A stretch of DNA of 64,000 nucleotides from UBA3951 sp050952125 (GCA_050952125.1 JBMNKK010000004.1:1-64000), one strand, 5' to 3'. Positions 26,543 to 35,388 are shown, counted from the first letter of the stretch. The notes: a model not told the origin generated them from the sequence alone. Translations and numbers: made by a program.

Positions 26543-27367
26543 CTAAGGTTTCGTCCCGAAGTACTTCTCGTAGATCTCCTCGTACTTGCCGTCAGCCTTA
26601 ATCTTGGCAAGTCCCTTGTTGACCAGATCATGGATTTCCTTGTCGGCCTTACGCATAGCGATGCCGTAATACTCGACTGTGAAAGCCGGCTCGGGAATGA
26701 GGATCTCGTCATCCGGGTTGTTCTTGAGATACTCCTGGATTACAGGCAGGTCGCAGATGATCGCATCCACGGCTCCAGTCTTCAGCTCGTTGAAGATATC
26801 CGCGGCGTTCTTCAAACGCTTTATGGTAATGCCCTTCTTGTTCTCTCCGGTGAACTTCTCGTCAACTGCCTGAGCAGCATAGTCAGCTGTAGTGTTGATC
26901 TGCACTGCCACGGATTTCCCCGACAGGTCCGAAAGCTGCTTTATTGGGGAATCTTTCGGAACGGCCCAAGCCTGGCCTGACGTGAAGTAAGGGTCTGAGA
27001 AGGTGACCTCCAGCGCCCTCTCGTCGGTTACGGTCATGCCGGAAACGATGAGGTCGGCCTCTTTGTTCTGAAGCGCAGGGATAAGGCTGTTCCAGTCAAT
27101 GTTCTTGTACTCGACATCAAAGCCTGAAGCGTCGCCTATAGCCTTGATGAGATCTACGTCAAACCCTGCGGGCTTGTTAGTGGTAATATCCATGAATTCA
27201 AACGGGGCGAACGTTGCCTCGCCAACGGCCACCAACTTCATCTTGGGCGGTTCAGATGTCTCTCCGGCCGTTTGGTCGTTGTTGGGCGTCTCCGGCTTTG
27301 AGCAAGCGGTCAGCGCTAACGAGAGACACGTCAGTATCCCCAGCAAAACGAGAAGAGCTTTTCTCAC
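26543..27367 (-). CDS. Polar amino-acid ABC transporter, substrate-binding lipoprotein
   Basis: 274 residues. A lipoprotein signal ends in the lipobox LTAC at about residues 19-22, followed by an acidic linker. The mature part is a type II periplasmic-binding-protein fold of the SBP_bac_3 family (FAPFEFMDITTNKPAGFDVDL; ADLIVSGMTVTDERALEVTFSDPYF; KSVAVQINTTADYAA; VDAIICDLPVIQEYL). It captures an amino acid outside the membrane for the permease. GTG 27367 lies eleven bases after AAAGGAG. It is the first gene of the three-gene operon and is preceded by a strong promoter and a structured leader. Confidence 0.93.
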   Translation of the reverse strand: MRKALLVLLGILTCLSLALTACSKPETPNNDQTAGETSEPPKMKLVAVGEATFAPFEFMDITTNKPAGFDVDLIKAIGDASGFDVEYKNIDWNSLIPALQNKEADLIVSGMTVTDERALEVTFSDPYFTSGQAWAVPKDSPIKQLSDLSGKSVAVQINTTADYAAQAVDEKFTGENKKGITIKRLKNAADIFNELKTGAVDAIICDLPVIQEYLKNNPDDEILIPEPAFTVEYYGIAMRKADKEIHDLVNKGLAKIKADGKYEEIYEKYFGTKP

Positions 27368-27500
27368 GGTATTCTCGACTCCTTTCCCATATCGGGTATA
27401 AACCCGGCAGACCAGAGTTTCTGGTCACGGCACGCTTATAGGGAGGTTTCATTCATCCTATTTCGAGAGAGGTCTCCCAATTCCGGCCTATCGGTGAATA
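27368..27500 (-). promoter_or_regulatory. Structured leader of the amino-acid transporter operon
   Basis: The 130-base leader can form a GGGAG/CTCCC long-range stem, a hairpin GACCAG-aaact-CTGGTC, and a hairpin CGGGT-ttat-ACCCG just before the ribosome site. I find no T-box AGGGTGG and no SAM or lysine riboswitch core. The stems could be attenuation elements or simply structure. Confidence 0.35.
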
Positions 27501-27529
27501 ATTATACACGACAAGTTGAATTTAGCCAA
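27501..27529 (-). promoter_or_regulatory. Sigma-A promoter of the amino-acid transporter operon
   Basis: On the minus strand, TTGGCT (27524-27529), a 17-base spacer and a perfect TATAAT (27501-27506). Expected start is about 125 bases before the first codon. Confidence 0.65.
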
Positions 27530-27603
27530 TAAGATTTTCGTGCGCCGGTTCAGGAGCATTGCCCTGGTCGTCGGGCGGCTGCGATTGTTGCGCAAGAACG
27601 ATT

Positions 27604-27628
27604 AGGGCGGTGCGATTTGCGCCGCCCT
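27604..27628 (-). terminator. Hairpin after the 893-residue SLH protein gene
   Basis: AGGGCGG and CCGCCCT form a perfect 7-bp stem around an 11-base loop, about 30 bases past the stop at 27658. The T tract is poor (TAATCGTTCTT), so termination is likely but may be weak. Confidence 0.5.
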
Positions 27629-27657
27629 TCCACATTCCGCCGTTCTCTTTTCGCCTG

Positions 27658-30339
27658 CTACCTCAAAGTGAGAAGTCTGTGCAAGATTACCGCCATCTCG
27701 GCCCGGGTAATGTTTCCTCTCGGATTGAGCTTTCCGCCCGAGCCCTGAATGACACCAGCCCTGACCAGCGAGGAAGCTGCATCCCTGGCGTAAGTCTCGA
27801 TCTGGCCCCGGTCGGAGAAAGGCAACAGATCGCTGGCTGTACCGGCCGGCAGCTCGATGTCCGAGACATGCTCCAAAGCCCTAATCACCAGGGCCATAGC
27901 CTCCTGCCTGGTGAGAGCCTCCTCGGGCCTGAACCGCTGCCCGTCACCTTGGGCAATGCCGAGAGCCTTAGCGGTGGCAACCTCATCGTAGTAATATTGG
28001 GTCTGCGCCACGTCTATGAAGTTGCTGCTGGTGTACGCCTGCAGCCCGAAAGCCCGGCACAGCATTACGATGAAATCCGCCCTCTTTATGTTCAGCGAAG
28101 GTCCGTAAGAATTGCCGCCGATTCCCCCGGCTATACCCCTCTTGTATAGGTAGTCGACAGCCTCAGAGCACCACCAGTAGGACTTCTCAATGTCACCGAA
28201 GTACTGCGAACCCTGATAATCCCTAACAGCCACCTTAATCACGCCGGAGTACGACTCGCCGCGCGTGTTGAAGCCTGTATAGGATATGGATACGGTGCCG
28301 GTGTAAGACGCGTTAGGCACAAACACTACGTTGGATAGATAAGGAGAGGAGTTTCTGTAGTACCTCGTGCTGCTAGATACTTTTGTGCCTGTATTCGTAG
28401 GCGAGGTGTACCCGTAATAGAGGGTTCCGTAGGAAGATGACGGGAGCGTGAACCTCACGTATGACAGGTTGTAGCCCGTCAAGTCGTCGCACACCTCGTT
28501 GAAGAGGACAGAATCAAAGCCAACCTTTCCGCCTCTCGTGATGGAGTAGCTGATATCTCCGGCCGATTCCCTAACTAGTATGGTGATGCTTCCGAGGTAG
28601 GAATCGCCGTCGGTGTTGTAGCCTGTATAGTCGATGGTAATCGTCCCGCTATAGCTGGCTTTGGGCACGAAAGTGACTTCGGACAGGTAGGGTGAGTTCA
28701 CCCGATAGTACTTCCCGCTGGCCGTAACTGCGGAATCGTAGTCCGTAGGCGACTCGTAATCGTAGAAGAGTCTGCCGTATGATGCTGACGGCAAATCGAA
28801 CCTCACGTAGCTCAGGTTCTCGCCAGTCAGGTCCCTGCAGACGTCATTGAAGTCGGCGGCGTCGAAAGTTACCGGGGTGTTGTTGCTGGTTTCGTAGACG
28901 ATATCGTCGGCATCGGAGGTATCTTTAATCACAATCCTGACATTCCCGGTGTAGGTCTCGCCGTCAAGGTTGTACCCGGTGTACTTGATAGTGAGGGTTC
29001 CGTCAAAGCCCGCTCTCGGAACAAACGATACTTTGGACAGGTCCGGAAGGTCGTCAACATAGTACCTGGTGGATGAAGAAACCAGGGAATCATAGTCGTC
29101 GGCCGAAACATAATCGTAATAGAGCTTGCCATAGGTTGATGATGGCAGCGTGAATCTCACATAGTAGAGTGCTTCGCCGGTAAGGTCCTCGCACGCCATG
29201 TCGAAGTCGTACGCGTCAAACTCCACCTTGCCGCCTTCGGCGGTGGCGTAAGTGATGACTCCTGCAGAACTCTGGTCGACCGTTATCTTGAGACTGACGG
29301 CACCGATGGCGGTTGTCGGGTTTCCTGCTGCATACGCCCTTACCGTATATGAAGCTGTGCCGGTGCCCGTCGCGGCAAACCTAAGTCTGCCGCTAGACAG
29401 GTCGGAGACGGTGATGGTACTCCCGGACGAGTAGTTGCTTCCGCCCAACTGCAGTCTCCCGACGCTGGTATTGCTGCCGGTTATCGTGATCGAGGCGAGG
29501 TCTCCCCCGTCATTCTTCGTGTACCTGCTGGAGAAGTCTGACAGTGTCAACGTCAGGGATGACGATACCTCAACCGTCTTGCTTATCGTCCCGGTAAAGG
29601 TTGGCGCTACATGCTGGGCTTTGATGGTAAGGAAAACCGACCCTATGGGATTCTGGGTGTCACCTGCGGCGTATGCCCTCACGATGTACGTAACCGTCCC
29701 GCTCGAGGTAGCTGCAAAAGTCAGACGTCCGTTCTTCAGATCGGTAGCGGTCACCAGCGTACCTGTCGTGTAGGGACTGGTTCCCAACCTGAGGGTTCCG
29801 AAACTGGGGTTGCTCCCGCTGATCTCGATGGAGCCCAGGTCTCCGCCGTTATTCTTCACGTACTTGTCGGCGAAGTCAGCGAGAGTGAACGTCAAGGCCT
29901 TCGACAGTGTGACTGTCTTCTCGATCGTGCCGGTAAACGTGGGCGCCACGTACGCTGCCCGAACAACCTTTACGCTGTATGTGGTCGTGAATAGAGTGGC
30001 GTCTCCCTTTCTTTGATAAGTCACTACCATGTCAACAGGGTCGCCGTCGACGACGGCAATGGACCCGTTGGGGAAGTCGGGTACCGCGAAAGCGTAGGTG
30101 GAAGTGTTGAACGATACGTCAAGACCCTGAGCCAGATTCACGGAGCCGGTATGGGTATAGGGTACTCTGAGAGTGACCGCTGTCGCGCCGGTGATATTCA
30201 CCGCGGCGACGGCAGAAGAATGGTAAATCGATGTCAGCACCGGCTCATTATTGGCAGCCAGAACAGTTGCCGGAAATATCCCGGCAAAGACCGCTGCCGC
30301 TACTAGACACACAATACCCGCTCGAAAAATCCGCTTCAT
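27658..30339 (-). CDS. SLH-domain surface protein with two kinds of tandem repeats
   Basis: 893 residues, with ATG 30339 seven bases after GGAGGT. The signal peptide is MKRIFRAGIVCLVAAAVFAG, ending near TVLAA. A first module (EPVLTSIYHSSAVAAVNITG) is followed by two copies of a 110-residue cadherin-like repeat (TFTGTIEKTVTLSKALTFTL and TFTGTISKTVEVSSSLTLTL). Next are three copies of another 110-residue repeat with the motif Y-V-R-F-x-L-P-S-x-x-Y-G-x-L-x-Y and a Y-T-G-Y/F-N end. Three SLH domains close the protein (DIEKSYWWCSEAVDYLYKRG; FIDVAQTQYYYDEVATAKAL; FSDRGQIETYARDAASSLVR). It should coat the cell wall; binding partner unknown. It has its own terminator and is probably a single-gene unit. 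Confidence 0.9.
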   Translation of the reverse strand: MKRIFRAGIVCLVAAAVFAGIFPATVLAANNEPVLTSIYHSSAVAAVNITGATAVTLRVPYTHTGSVNLAQGLDVSFNTSTYAFAVPDFPNGSIAVVDGDPVDMVVTYQRKGDATLFTTTYSVKVVRAAYVAPTFTGTIEKTVTLSKALTFTLADFADKYVKNNGGDLGSIEISGSNPSFGTLRLGTSPYTTGTLVTATDLKNGRLTFAATSSGTVTYIVRAYAAGDTQNPIGSVFLTIKAQHVAPTFTGTISKTVEVSSSLTLTLSDFSSRYTKNDGGDLASITITGSNTSVGRLQLGGSNYSSGSTITVSDLSSGRLRFAATGTGTASYTVRAYAAGNPTTAIGAVSLKITVDQSSAGVITYATAEGGKVEFDAYDFDMACEDLTGEALYYVRFTLPSSTYGKLYYDYVSADDYDSLVSSSTRYYVDDLPDLSKVSFVPRAGFDGTLTIKYTGYNLDGETYTGNVRIVIKDTSDADDIVYETSNNTPVTFDAADFNDVCRDLTGENLSYVRFDLPSASYGRLFYDYESPTDYDSAVTASGKYYRVNSPYLSEVTFVPKASYSGTITIDYTGYNTDGDSYLGSITILVRESAGDISYSITRGGKVGFDSVLFNEVCDDLTGYNLSYVRFTLPSSSYGTLYYGYTSPTNTGTKVSSSTRYYRNSSPYLSNVVFVPNASYTGTVSISYTGFNTRGESYSGVIKVAVRDYQGSQYFGDIEKSYWWCSEAVDYLYKRGIAGGIGGNSYGPSLNIKRADFIVMLCRAFGLQAYTSSNFIDVAQTQYYYDEVATAKALGIAQGDGQRFRPEEALTRQEAMALVIRALEHVSDIELPAGTASDLLPFSDRGQIETYARDAASSLVRAGVIQGSGGKLNPRGNITRAEMAVILHRLLTLR

Positions 30340-30469
30340 CTTGCGTACCTCCGTGAAAACCAACTGCTTCTTTCGCTATCGACGCAACCCAACGCTAAAT
30401 GTTCCCCTACCTTCATCTTCAACTTTCAATCGCTCGAGTCCTACCTCTGCTGCTCAACTCATAGATCGG

Positions 30470-30493
30470 AAAAGCCGGCGCGCCAGCGCCGGC
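30470..30493 (-). terminator. Rho-independent terminator after the histidine kinase gene
   Basis: GCCGGCG and CGCCGGC form a perfect 7-bp stem with a 6-base loop (30474-30493). On the minus strand it is followed by TTTT (30470-30473). It lies 27 bases past the kinase stop. Confidence 0.7.
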
Positions 30494-30520
30494 GTTCAAA
30501 TTCTGCGCCCAACTTTAGAC

Positions 30521-32215
30521 CTAGCAGTCTGCGTTCGCCCCGGCAGCAAATCCCACAGCGCCGCCCTCAATAAGCAGCGGCAGGCACAGCGTCATGACTG
30601 TGCCGCCACCCTCCCTTTTCTCAACCCATAGATCCCCTCCGTGGCGGCGGGCCAACTGGCGGCTGATGAAGAGCCCGAGCCCGATGCCTTCCTGAGATAC
30701 GAGGGCAGAGTTGGTGGCTCGATAGAACGCCTGGAAGATGAGCTCGGCTTCGCCCTCCGGAATGCCGATGCCTTCATCTGACACCCTCACCAGTGCTCGC
30801 CCGCTTTCCAGGAACAGGTCAACCCAAATCCGTTTCCCCGGGGGAGTGTACTTGATCGCGTTCCCAATCAAGTTCGCCAGAATCTGCCTTATCCGTCCCG
30901 AATCTGCCCTAACCGAGGCGTCGAGGTCAGCCGGGTACCGGGCTGATATCTCATGTAAACCGGACCCCTTGGCCGAGGCAACCGCCTCGTTCACCAGATC
31001 TGTCAGGTTCAAGGGGGTTAGGCGTACTTCCAGGCCATCGGCGGTGAGCCGGCACGCGGTCAGGAGCTCGTCTATCAGCGACGACAAATGCTCTACCTGC
31101 GCGCCCAGCGTTCTGGCGTACCGCCTCATCTCCCCGCCGCTCTTTTCGGCCGCGCTTCTCATGAGCGGAATTACAGCCTTCATGACCTGCAAAGGGTTTC
31201 GCAGCTCGTGGCCCATCATACGGATGACCCTCTCGCGCATCCTGTCAAGGCTCTTAAGCTCGGTGACGTTCTGCAGCAATACAAGGTACCGCCTTGACGC
31301 CATTGTCGTAGGGCGTACCTCCCGGGCTTGGATGATGAGGTCAAGCCAGCAGTCGGTTCCTTTGGGCATCGCCGTCCAATGCTCTCCCGAGGAGCGTTCC
31401 CGCCTTAGGAGACTGTCGAGGCGGAGACTTGCAGGAGCAGACTCTGTCGCGAAATGGAACCTGCGGGACATCTCGGTAAGGTTCGCGCCGAGCTCGCGGA
31501 GGTTTCTAGCACCGAAATAGCGCAAGCACGTGTTATTCGCCACCAGTATGTTGGCGGAATCGTCGACCACCAGAACTCCCTCGGCGATCTCATCGAAGAT
31601 ATACTCCCACTCGATTTCCCGCTGCCTGGCGCAATCGATCAGCTCCCACCCCTGCGCTCTCTTTATGAGAGCACGCTGGTGGCTGCTCAAAATCTCAATA
31701 ATATCGGGTATCCATGCACCGTACCGCGGATATGAGCATACAGTCAGCATCGGCTCATGGGCTACGGCCCCGTAGAGTCCTTCTTCGTAGCCTCTGAAGG
31801 ATTGCCAATCGTCAGCACTAAGCCAAGATGTATTCCCTGCCACGCGGAGGCCGGCATATCCAAGGGCAAGCGCCTTGTCCATTGAACTTCTCCAACGCTT
31901 CAGCACGGCTGCCTCGTCAAAGCGGCCTTCCGGTCCAAGGTACCAGTCACGGTATGAGCAGATCTGCATCTGATCCGAGGCCAGGAACGCGTCAAAGTCA
32001 GCAACGCAGTCAGACAGCGCCCGCCTTGCCTCGCTTACCTCAATGGGTTCTGAGCATATCCAGATACACAGCTCGTTGTTCTTGAGCCCGGCAGAAAAAT
32101 ACGGGACCATAACCTCTAGGATCTCATCGGCGTTATTGTATAGGTGGCACAGGTGACTCCCCCAAGGGGTCTCCCCGAGGCAAGGTAAACCGGAATCCCT
32201 CATGAGTTGCTTCAA
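30521..32215 (-). CDS. MEDS-PAS sensor histidine kinase
   Basis: 564 residues, soluble, with no membrane helix seen. Residues ~15-180 fit the MEDS (DcmR-like) sensory domain (GSHLCHLYNNADEILEVMVP, YFSAGLKNNELCIWI, LGYAGLRVAGNTSWL). A PAS domain follows (EYIFDEIAEGVLVVDDSANI). The kinase core has the phospho-acceptor box MMGHELRNPLQVM and an ATPase domain with N box QILANLIGNAIKYT, G1 DEGIGIPEGE and G2 GIGLGLFISRQLA. TTG 32215 is chosen because AAAGGA lies eight bases before it. No response regulator is adjacent, so it is an orphan kinase. MEDS domains are found with one-carbon and hydrocarbon-binding sensors; the ligand here is unknown. Confidence 0.9.
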   Translation of the reverse strand: MKQLMRDSGLPCLGETPWGSHLCHLYNNADEILEVMVPYFSAGLKNNELCIWICSEPIEVSEARRALSDCVADFDAFLASDQMQICSYRDWYLGPEGRFDEAAVLKRWRSSMDKALALGYAGLRVAGNTSWLSADDWQSFRGYEEGLYGAVAHEPMLTVCSYPRYGAWIPDIIEILSSHQRALIKRAQGWELIDCARQREIEWEYIFDEIAEGVLVVDDSANILVANNTCLRYFGARNLRELGANLTEMSRRFHFATESAPASLRLDSLLRRERSSGEHWTAMPKGTDCWLDLIIQAREVRPTTMASRRYLVLLQNVTELKSLDRMRERVIRMMGHELRNPLQVMKAVIPLMRSAAEKSGGEMRRYARTLGAQVEHLSSLIDELLTACRLTADGLEVRLTPLNLTDLVNEAVASAKGSGLHEISARYPADLDASVRADSGRIRQILANLIGNAIKYTPPGKRIWVDLFLESGRALVRVSDEGIGIPEGEAELIFQAFYRATNSALVSQEGIGLGLFISRQLARRHGGDLWVEKREGGGTVMTLCLPLLIEGGAVGFAAGANADC

Positions 32216-32331
32216 AGTGAATTGTCCTTTCGGAGGAATAATGGCGAGTCACGGTAAACCGAATACTGGAATATGCCAGAGTATCCGTTTTTTCCTGCCG
32301 CCTGGCAGAAATTTGGATTGAGGTGGAAATC

Positions 32332-33117
32332 ATGGCGGTAAGCGGCGACTACGGCGGCTCCCTCTTTGCAGAGTTCTACGACATCGTCCACGCGGGCTTG
32401 AGCGATGTTGAGGCATACCTGGGATTTGCATCTGAATGCGGGCCGCGAATCCTGGAGCTTGGATGCGGTACGGGCAGGATACTTATACCCCTGGCAAACG
32501 TCGGCTTTCAGGTTACCGGAGTTGACGCCTCTTCGCACATGCTGGACGCCTGCCGTCGCAAACTGGAGTGGGGAAATCGCGAGGTTGCGGGCAGAGTGCG
32601 CCTAGTCCAGGCTGACATCCTCAATCTCGATCTCGATGACCGCTTCGACCTTGTTCTGGCCCCGTGCAATCTTCTTAACCACTTCTTAACAACCAAAGAG
32701 GCCCTCCGTATGCTTGAGCGAGCACGTGCTCACCTGGCTCCCAACGGTGCTTTCGCCATGGACAACAGCATCCCGGACATCGGACACATGGTCAGAACGA
32801 ACGGCGTATCGCAGAGGTTCGAGTTCACGCACCCGTTGAGCGGTACGACGATCGTCGATACGTTCACCTCGACCTATGACTTCCCTACTCAAATGGAAGT
32901 GGACCACATCCTGCTCGAAGAGCTATCAGGTTCCGAGGTCGTGAGGCGAGAAGAATTGAGCTTGACGCTGACATACTACTTCCCCCGTGAGGTGCGGCTT
33001 CTGTTGGCGGCAGCCGGCTTCGATATCGTTCGAGAACAGGGATCTCTTCTGGAGGATGTGCCCATCACCTCACGCTCGGGAGAGATGGTGTTCATGTGCC
33101 GGAAGCGGGGGCTGTAA
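32332..33117 (+). CDS. Class I SAM-dependent methyltransferase
   Basis: 261 residues. SAM-binding motif I is ILELGCGTGRILIPL at residues 40-54, followed by VTGVDASSHMLDACR (motif II with the acidic ribose-binding residue), VQADILNLDLDDRFDLVLAPCNLL and an MLERARAHLAPNGAFAMD post-motif. ATG 32332 is preferred over GTG 32323 because AGGTGG lies five bases upstream of it. It is transcribed divergently from the MEDS kinase with about 115 bases between them, so shared control is possible. The substrate (small molecule or protein) cannot be read from the sequence. Confidence 0.85.
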   Translation: MAVSGDYGGSLFAEFYDIVHAGLSDVEAYLGFASECGPRILELGCGTGRILIPLANVGFQVTGVDASSHMLDACRRKLEWGNREVAGRVRLVQADILNLDLDDRFDLVLAPCNLLNHFLTTKEALRMLERARAHLAPNGAFAMDNSIPDIGHMVRTNGVSQRFEFTHPLSGTTIVDTFTSTYDFPTQMEVDHILLEELSGSEVVRREELSLTLTYYFPREVRLLLAAAGFDIVREQGSLLEDVPITSRSGEMVFMCRKRGL

Positions 33118-33147
33118 GGGCCTCAAGGACGTCTGAGAAAGAAAGGA

Positions 33148-33165
33148 CCCCCGCCGGAGCGGGGG
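33148..33165. terminator. Bidirectional terminator between the methyltransferase and CAP-domain genes
   Basis: CCCCCGC-cgga-GCGGGGG is a perfect 7-bp GC stem with a 4-base loop, lying between two converging genes. Pyrimidine-rich tracts follow on both strands (CCTTTCC; TCCTTTCTTTCTC). Confidence 0.75.
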
Positions 33166-33200
33166 CCTTTCCGTTATGCTATGCGCCACGAAAGGGCAGC

Positions 33201-33809
33201 TTACTTGCCGATGAACATCTGCGTGAACATGGTCCCGTAGGGGCCGCCCTTCACAATGCCAATCCCGATGTGAGTGAAAGACGGGTTCAGGATGTTCTTC
33301 CTGTGCCCGGCACTCTGCATCAAGAGCTGGTGAGCTTTGGTCACAGTCGATGCTCCCGCCAAATTCTCCCCTGCCGTCTTGTAGGTGATACCCTCTCTCT
33401 TCATCATGTCGAAGGGAGAGCCGTACGTCGGCGACTGGTGGCTGAAGTACTTCTTATCGATCATGTCCTTGCTCTTCAACCTAGCCAACGAGACCAGACG
33501 CGTGTCCACTGCCAGCGGCTTCAGGCCCGCCTTCGCCCTCTCCTGGTTAACCAGGTTGACCATCTGCTGTTCCTCAGCGGATAGGCCTGCAGGCTGAGTC
33601 GGTGCTGGCTGAGTCGGCGCCGGCTGGGTCGGCGCAGGCTGCGTGGGTGCCGGCTGCTTCGGCGCGGGCTTAGCCGGCTGCTGATATCCGTACCACGGGT
33701 ACTGGAAGTACCGATACCACGACGGATAGGACGCCGCCAATGCCTGCCCGGATACTCCGAGCACCATGAAAGCTACTAGAGCAAGTACGATGAATACCTT
33801 GCGTTTCAT
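33201..33809 (-). CDS. Secreted CAP/SCP-domain protein (YkwD-like)
   Basis: 202 residues with a strong AAGGAGG before ATG 33809. The signal peptide is MKRKVFIVLALVAFMVLGVSG. A short aromatic segment and a linker of about five T/K-Q-P-A-P repeats follow. The last ~125 residues are a CAP domain (VNLVNQERAKAGLKPLAVD, YFSHQSPTYGSPFDMMKREG, AGENLAG, SAGHRKNILNPSFTHIGIG). The paired His residues (FSH, GHR) and Glu of the family cleft are present. Bacterial YkwD-type proteins are secreted, and their biochemical role is not settled. The linker probably spans the cell wall. It lies next to a wall cross-linking enzyme gene. Confidence 0.9.
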   Translation of the reverse strand: MKRKVFIVLALVAFMVLGVSGQALAASYPSWYRYFQYPWYGYQQPAKPAPKQPAPTQPAPTQPAPTQPAPTQPAGLSAEEQQMVNLVNQERAKAGLKPLAVDTRLVSLARLKSKDMIDKKYFSHQSPTYGSPFDMMKREGITYKTAGENLAGASTVTKAHQLLMQSAGHRKNILNPSFTHIGIGIVKGGPYGTMFTQMFIGK

Positions 33810-33893
33810 GTAGCTCCTCCTTCCATGTCTTACTTACCACCGGTAACGAGCAAAGTGTATGTTAACAGCCGAGAAGCCTCGATCCAATGGAAA

Positions 33894-33913
33894 TACCCCT
33901 CAACAGAGGGGTA
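33894..33913 (-). terminator. Hairpin after the L,D-transpeptidase gene
   Basis: TACCCCTC and GAGGGGTA pair perfectly over 8 bp with a 4-base loop, 34 bases past the stop. The following ATTTCC is a weak T tract. Confidence 0.5.
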
Positions 33914-33946
33914 GATTGGGCGTTTGGTCTGCTTCAGTCTATCGGA

Positions 33947-34594
33947 CTACTCGTGAATGACTACCTTTGTATGCTGAGGAATGTTGTCGTAGATCCATTT
34001 GGCATCCTCCACCTGGAGACGGACACAACCGTGAGAAGCCCTCTGGCCCAGCTTGGCCGCTTCTTCCTCGATTATGTTCTGGTCTTTATCCATGGCGAGG
34101 GAGTGGAACAAGTAGATGCCCCAGTCTTTGAACGACACCCAGTACTTTGCGCCCTGCTGGTACTTCTCGCTGAAGAACCAGGTTCCGCGGTTCTGAATCT
34201 CAAACGTGCCCAGGGGAGTCTCGTGCCCCTCGACTCCGGTGGAAGCGATCATCTCCTTGACTGCCTCGTCACCTTCCATGATGCGGACCCTCTGTTCGGT
34301 GACGTCAACGTCAATCCAGTACAGAGGCTTGTCCTGTCCGGGCCCGGAATCGCCCCGGCCGCCACTGTCACCGGGATCTGCAGGTTGCTCGGTCCCTGCC
34401 GGCTCGGCCGGGTCTTCTGTTTGAACAGATGATTGAAGAGACCCCTTAGGTTCTCCCGTCTCTACGGCACCGCTCAGCCCATGCCCAAGCCGGTTCGGCA
34501 ATCCCGACGACGCGATGACCTTTCCCGCCAGGAATCCTCCCACGGCAATCATGAAAAGGAGCGCAGTCAGTGCTAGAACGCGTCTTCTGGACAT
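33947..34594 (-). CDS. L,D-transpeptidase (YkuD family), membrane-anchored
   Basis: 215 residues. An N-terminal membrane helix (LALTALLFMIAVGGFLAG) is followed by a Glu/Pro/Gly-rich linker. The YkuD domain (from about residue 93) has YWIDVDVTEQRVRIMEG, TGVEGHETPLGTFEI and the catalytic box ASHGCVRLQVEDAKWIYD with nucleophile Cys. These enzymes make 3-3 cross-links in peptidoglycan, or attach proteins to it, outside the membrane. ATG 34594 lies five bases after GGAGGG. It has its own promoter and hairpin, so it is probably transcribed alone. Confidence 0.92.
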   Translation of the reverse strand: MSRRRVLALTALLFMIAVGGFLAGKVIASSGLPNRLGHGLSGAVETGEPKGSLQSSVQTEDPAEPAGTEQPADPGDSGGRGDSGPGQDKPLYWIDVDVTEQRVRIMEGDEAVKEMIASTGVEGHETPLGTFEIQNRGTWFFSEKYQQGAKYWVSFKDWGIYLFHSLAMDKDQNIIEEEAAKLGQRASHGCVRLQVEDAKWIYDNIPQHTKVVIHE

Positions 34595-34637
34595 GTTGAC
34601 CCTCCGCTGGACTCAGTTGGCTGCGGTGCTTGTCCTA

Positions 34638-34666
34638 ATTATACCTGCCTTGATAGGACAGGAAAA
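34638..34666 (-). promoter_or_regulatory. Promoter of the L,D-transpeptidase gene
   Basis: Perfect TATAAT on the minus strand (34638-34643) with TTTTCC 17 bases upstream (34661-34666). The start would be about 37 bases before the ATG. Confidence 0.55.
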
Positions 34667-34716
34667 CCTCGTTGAGAGTTCCGTCTGCTTATGAGCGAAC
34701 GACCGGATTAGGGGTA

Positions 34717-34746
34717 GGAAAAAGAACACCCCCGATATGTCGGGGG
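34717..34746 (-). terminator. Terminator of the rph-rdgB-yfcE cluster
   Basis: CCCCCGA-tatg-TCGGGGG (34729-34746) forms a 7-bp stem. On the minus strand it is followed by TGTTCTTTTTCC. It lies about 140 bases past the yfcE stop; I see no gene or RNA in that gap. Confidence 0.75.
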
Positions 34747-34888
34747 CTCCAGTATGTACGTTTGTGCACTGGGGGGAGCCAGGTACACAATATAGTAATC
34801 GTCATCGCCCGGCCGAATGTGAGGCTATTTGGCTTAATTCGCCAGTCTCCTCTAAAGATAGGTTGAACGCGAGGCAGCAGGCGGCAGC

Positions 34889-35371
34889 TCAGGCAGGCTG
34901 TCTGAACGGACAAATCTTGGCCTTAACGCCGGCCCGTGTGATGTCGAGAATGGCGCAGGAAGGTTCGCCCTGCCTGGGGCTGTGAGGGCTTCCGGGATTC
35001 ACGAACAGGATCCCGTCTCTGCGGAATATCTCTGGCATGTGGGTGTGTCCGAAAACGGTTACGTCAACTCCGAGGGCTTTCGACCGCTGCACCAGCAAAG
35101 ACAGGTCCCGCTTTACGCGGTAGAGGTGGCCATGTGTTATGTATATCCTCTTCGAGCCCACTGCGAGCATTTCTTCGGAAGGCCCCTTGACCATGTAGTC
35201 GCAGTTTCCGGTCACGGCTACGACCTTCACGCCCGAGACCGCGCTTATCCTCTGCGCATCCTCATAGAAGTCTCCTGCGTGCAACAGCATTTCTATGTTG
35301 GGCATGAGAGACAGGCATGTCTCGACCCGCCTCAAGTCGCCGTGAGTGTCGGAAAGAACGCCTATGATCAA
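34889..35371 (-). CDS. YfcE/MJ0936-family metallophosphodiesterase
   Basis: 160 residues, the usual length of the small calcineurin-like phosphodiesterases. All metal-binding motifs are present: VLSDTHGD, LLHAGDF, VTGNCDY, ITHGH and VFGHTHMP, in order. Family members hydrolyse phosphodiesters in vitro with two metal ions; the natural substrate is not known. It follows rdgB by 17 bases and is the last gene of the cluster before the terminator. Confidence 0.92.
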   Translation of the reverse strand: MIIGVLSDTHGDLRRVETCLSLMPNIEMLLHAGDFYEDAQRISAVSGVKVVAVTGNCDYMVKGPSEEMLAVGSKRIYITHGHLYRVKRDLSLLVQRSKALGVDVTVFGHTHMPEIFRRDGILFVNPGSPHSPRQGEPSCAILDITRAGVKAKICPFRQPA

Positions 35372-35388
35372 GAGTATCCTTCTTCCAC

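Noticed and set aside
34689..34913. 74-codon minus-strand frame downstream of yfcE
   Set aside because: It runs through the terminator hairpin of the cluster and has no family features.
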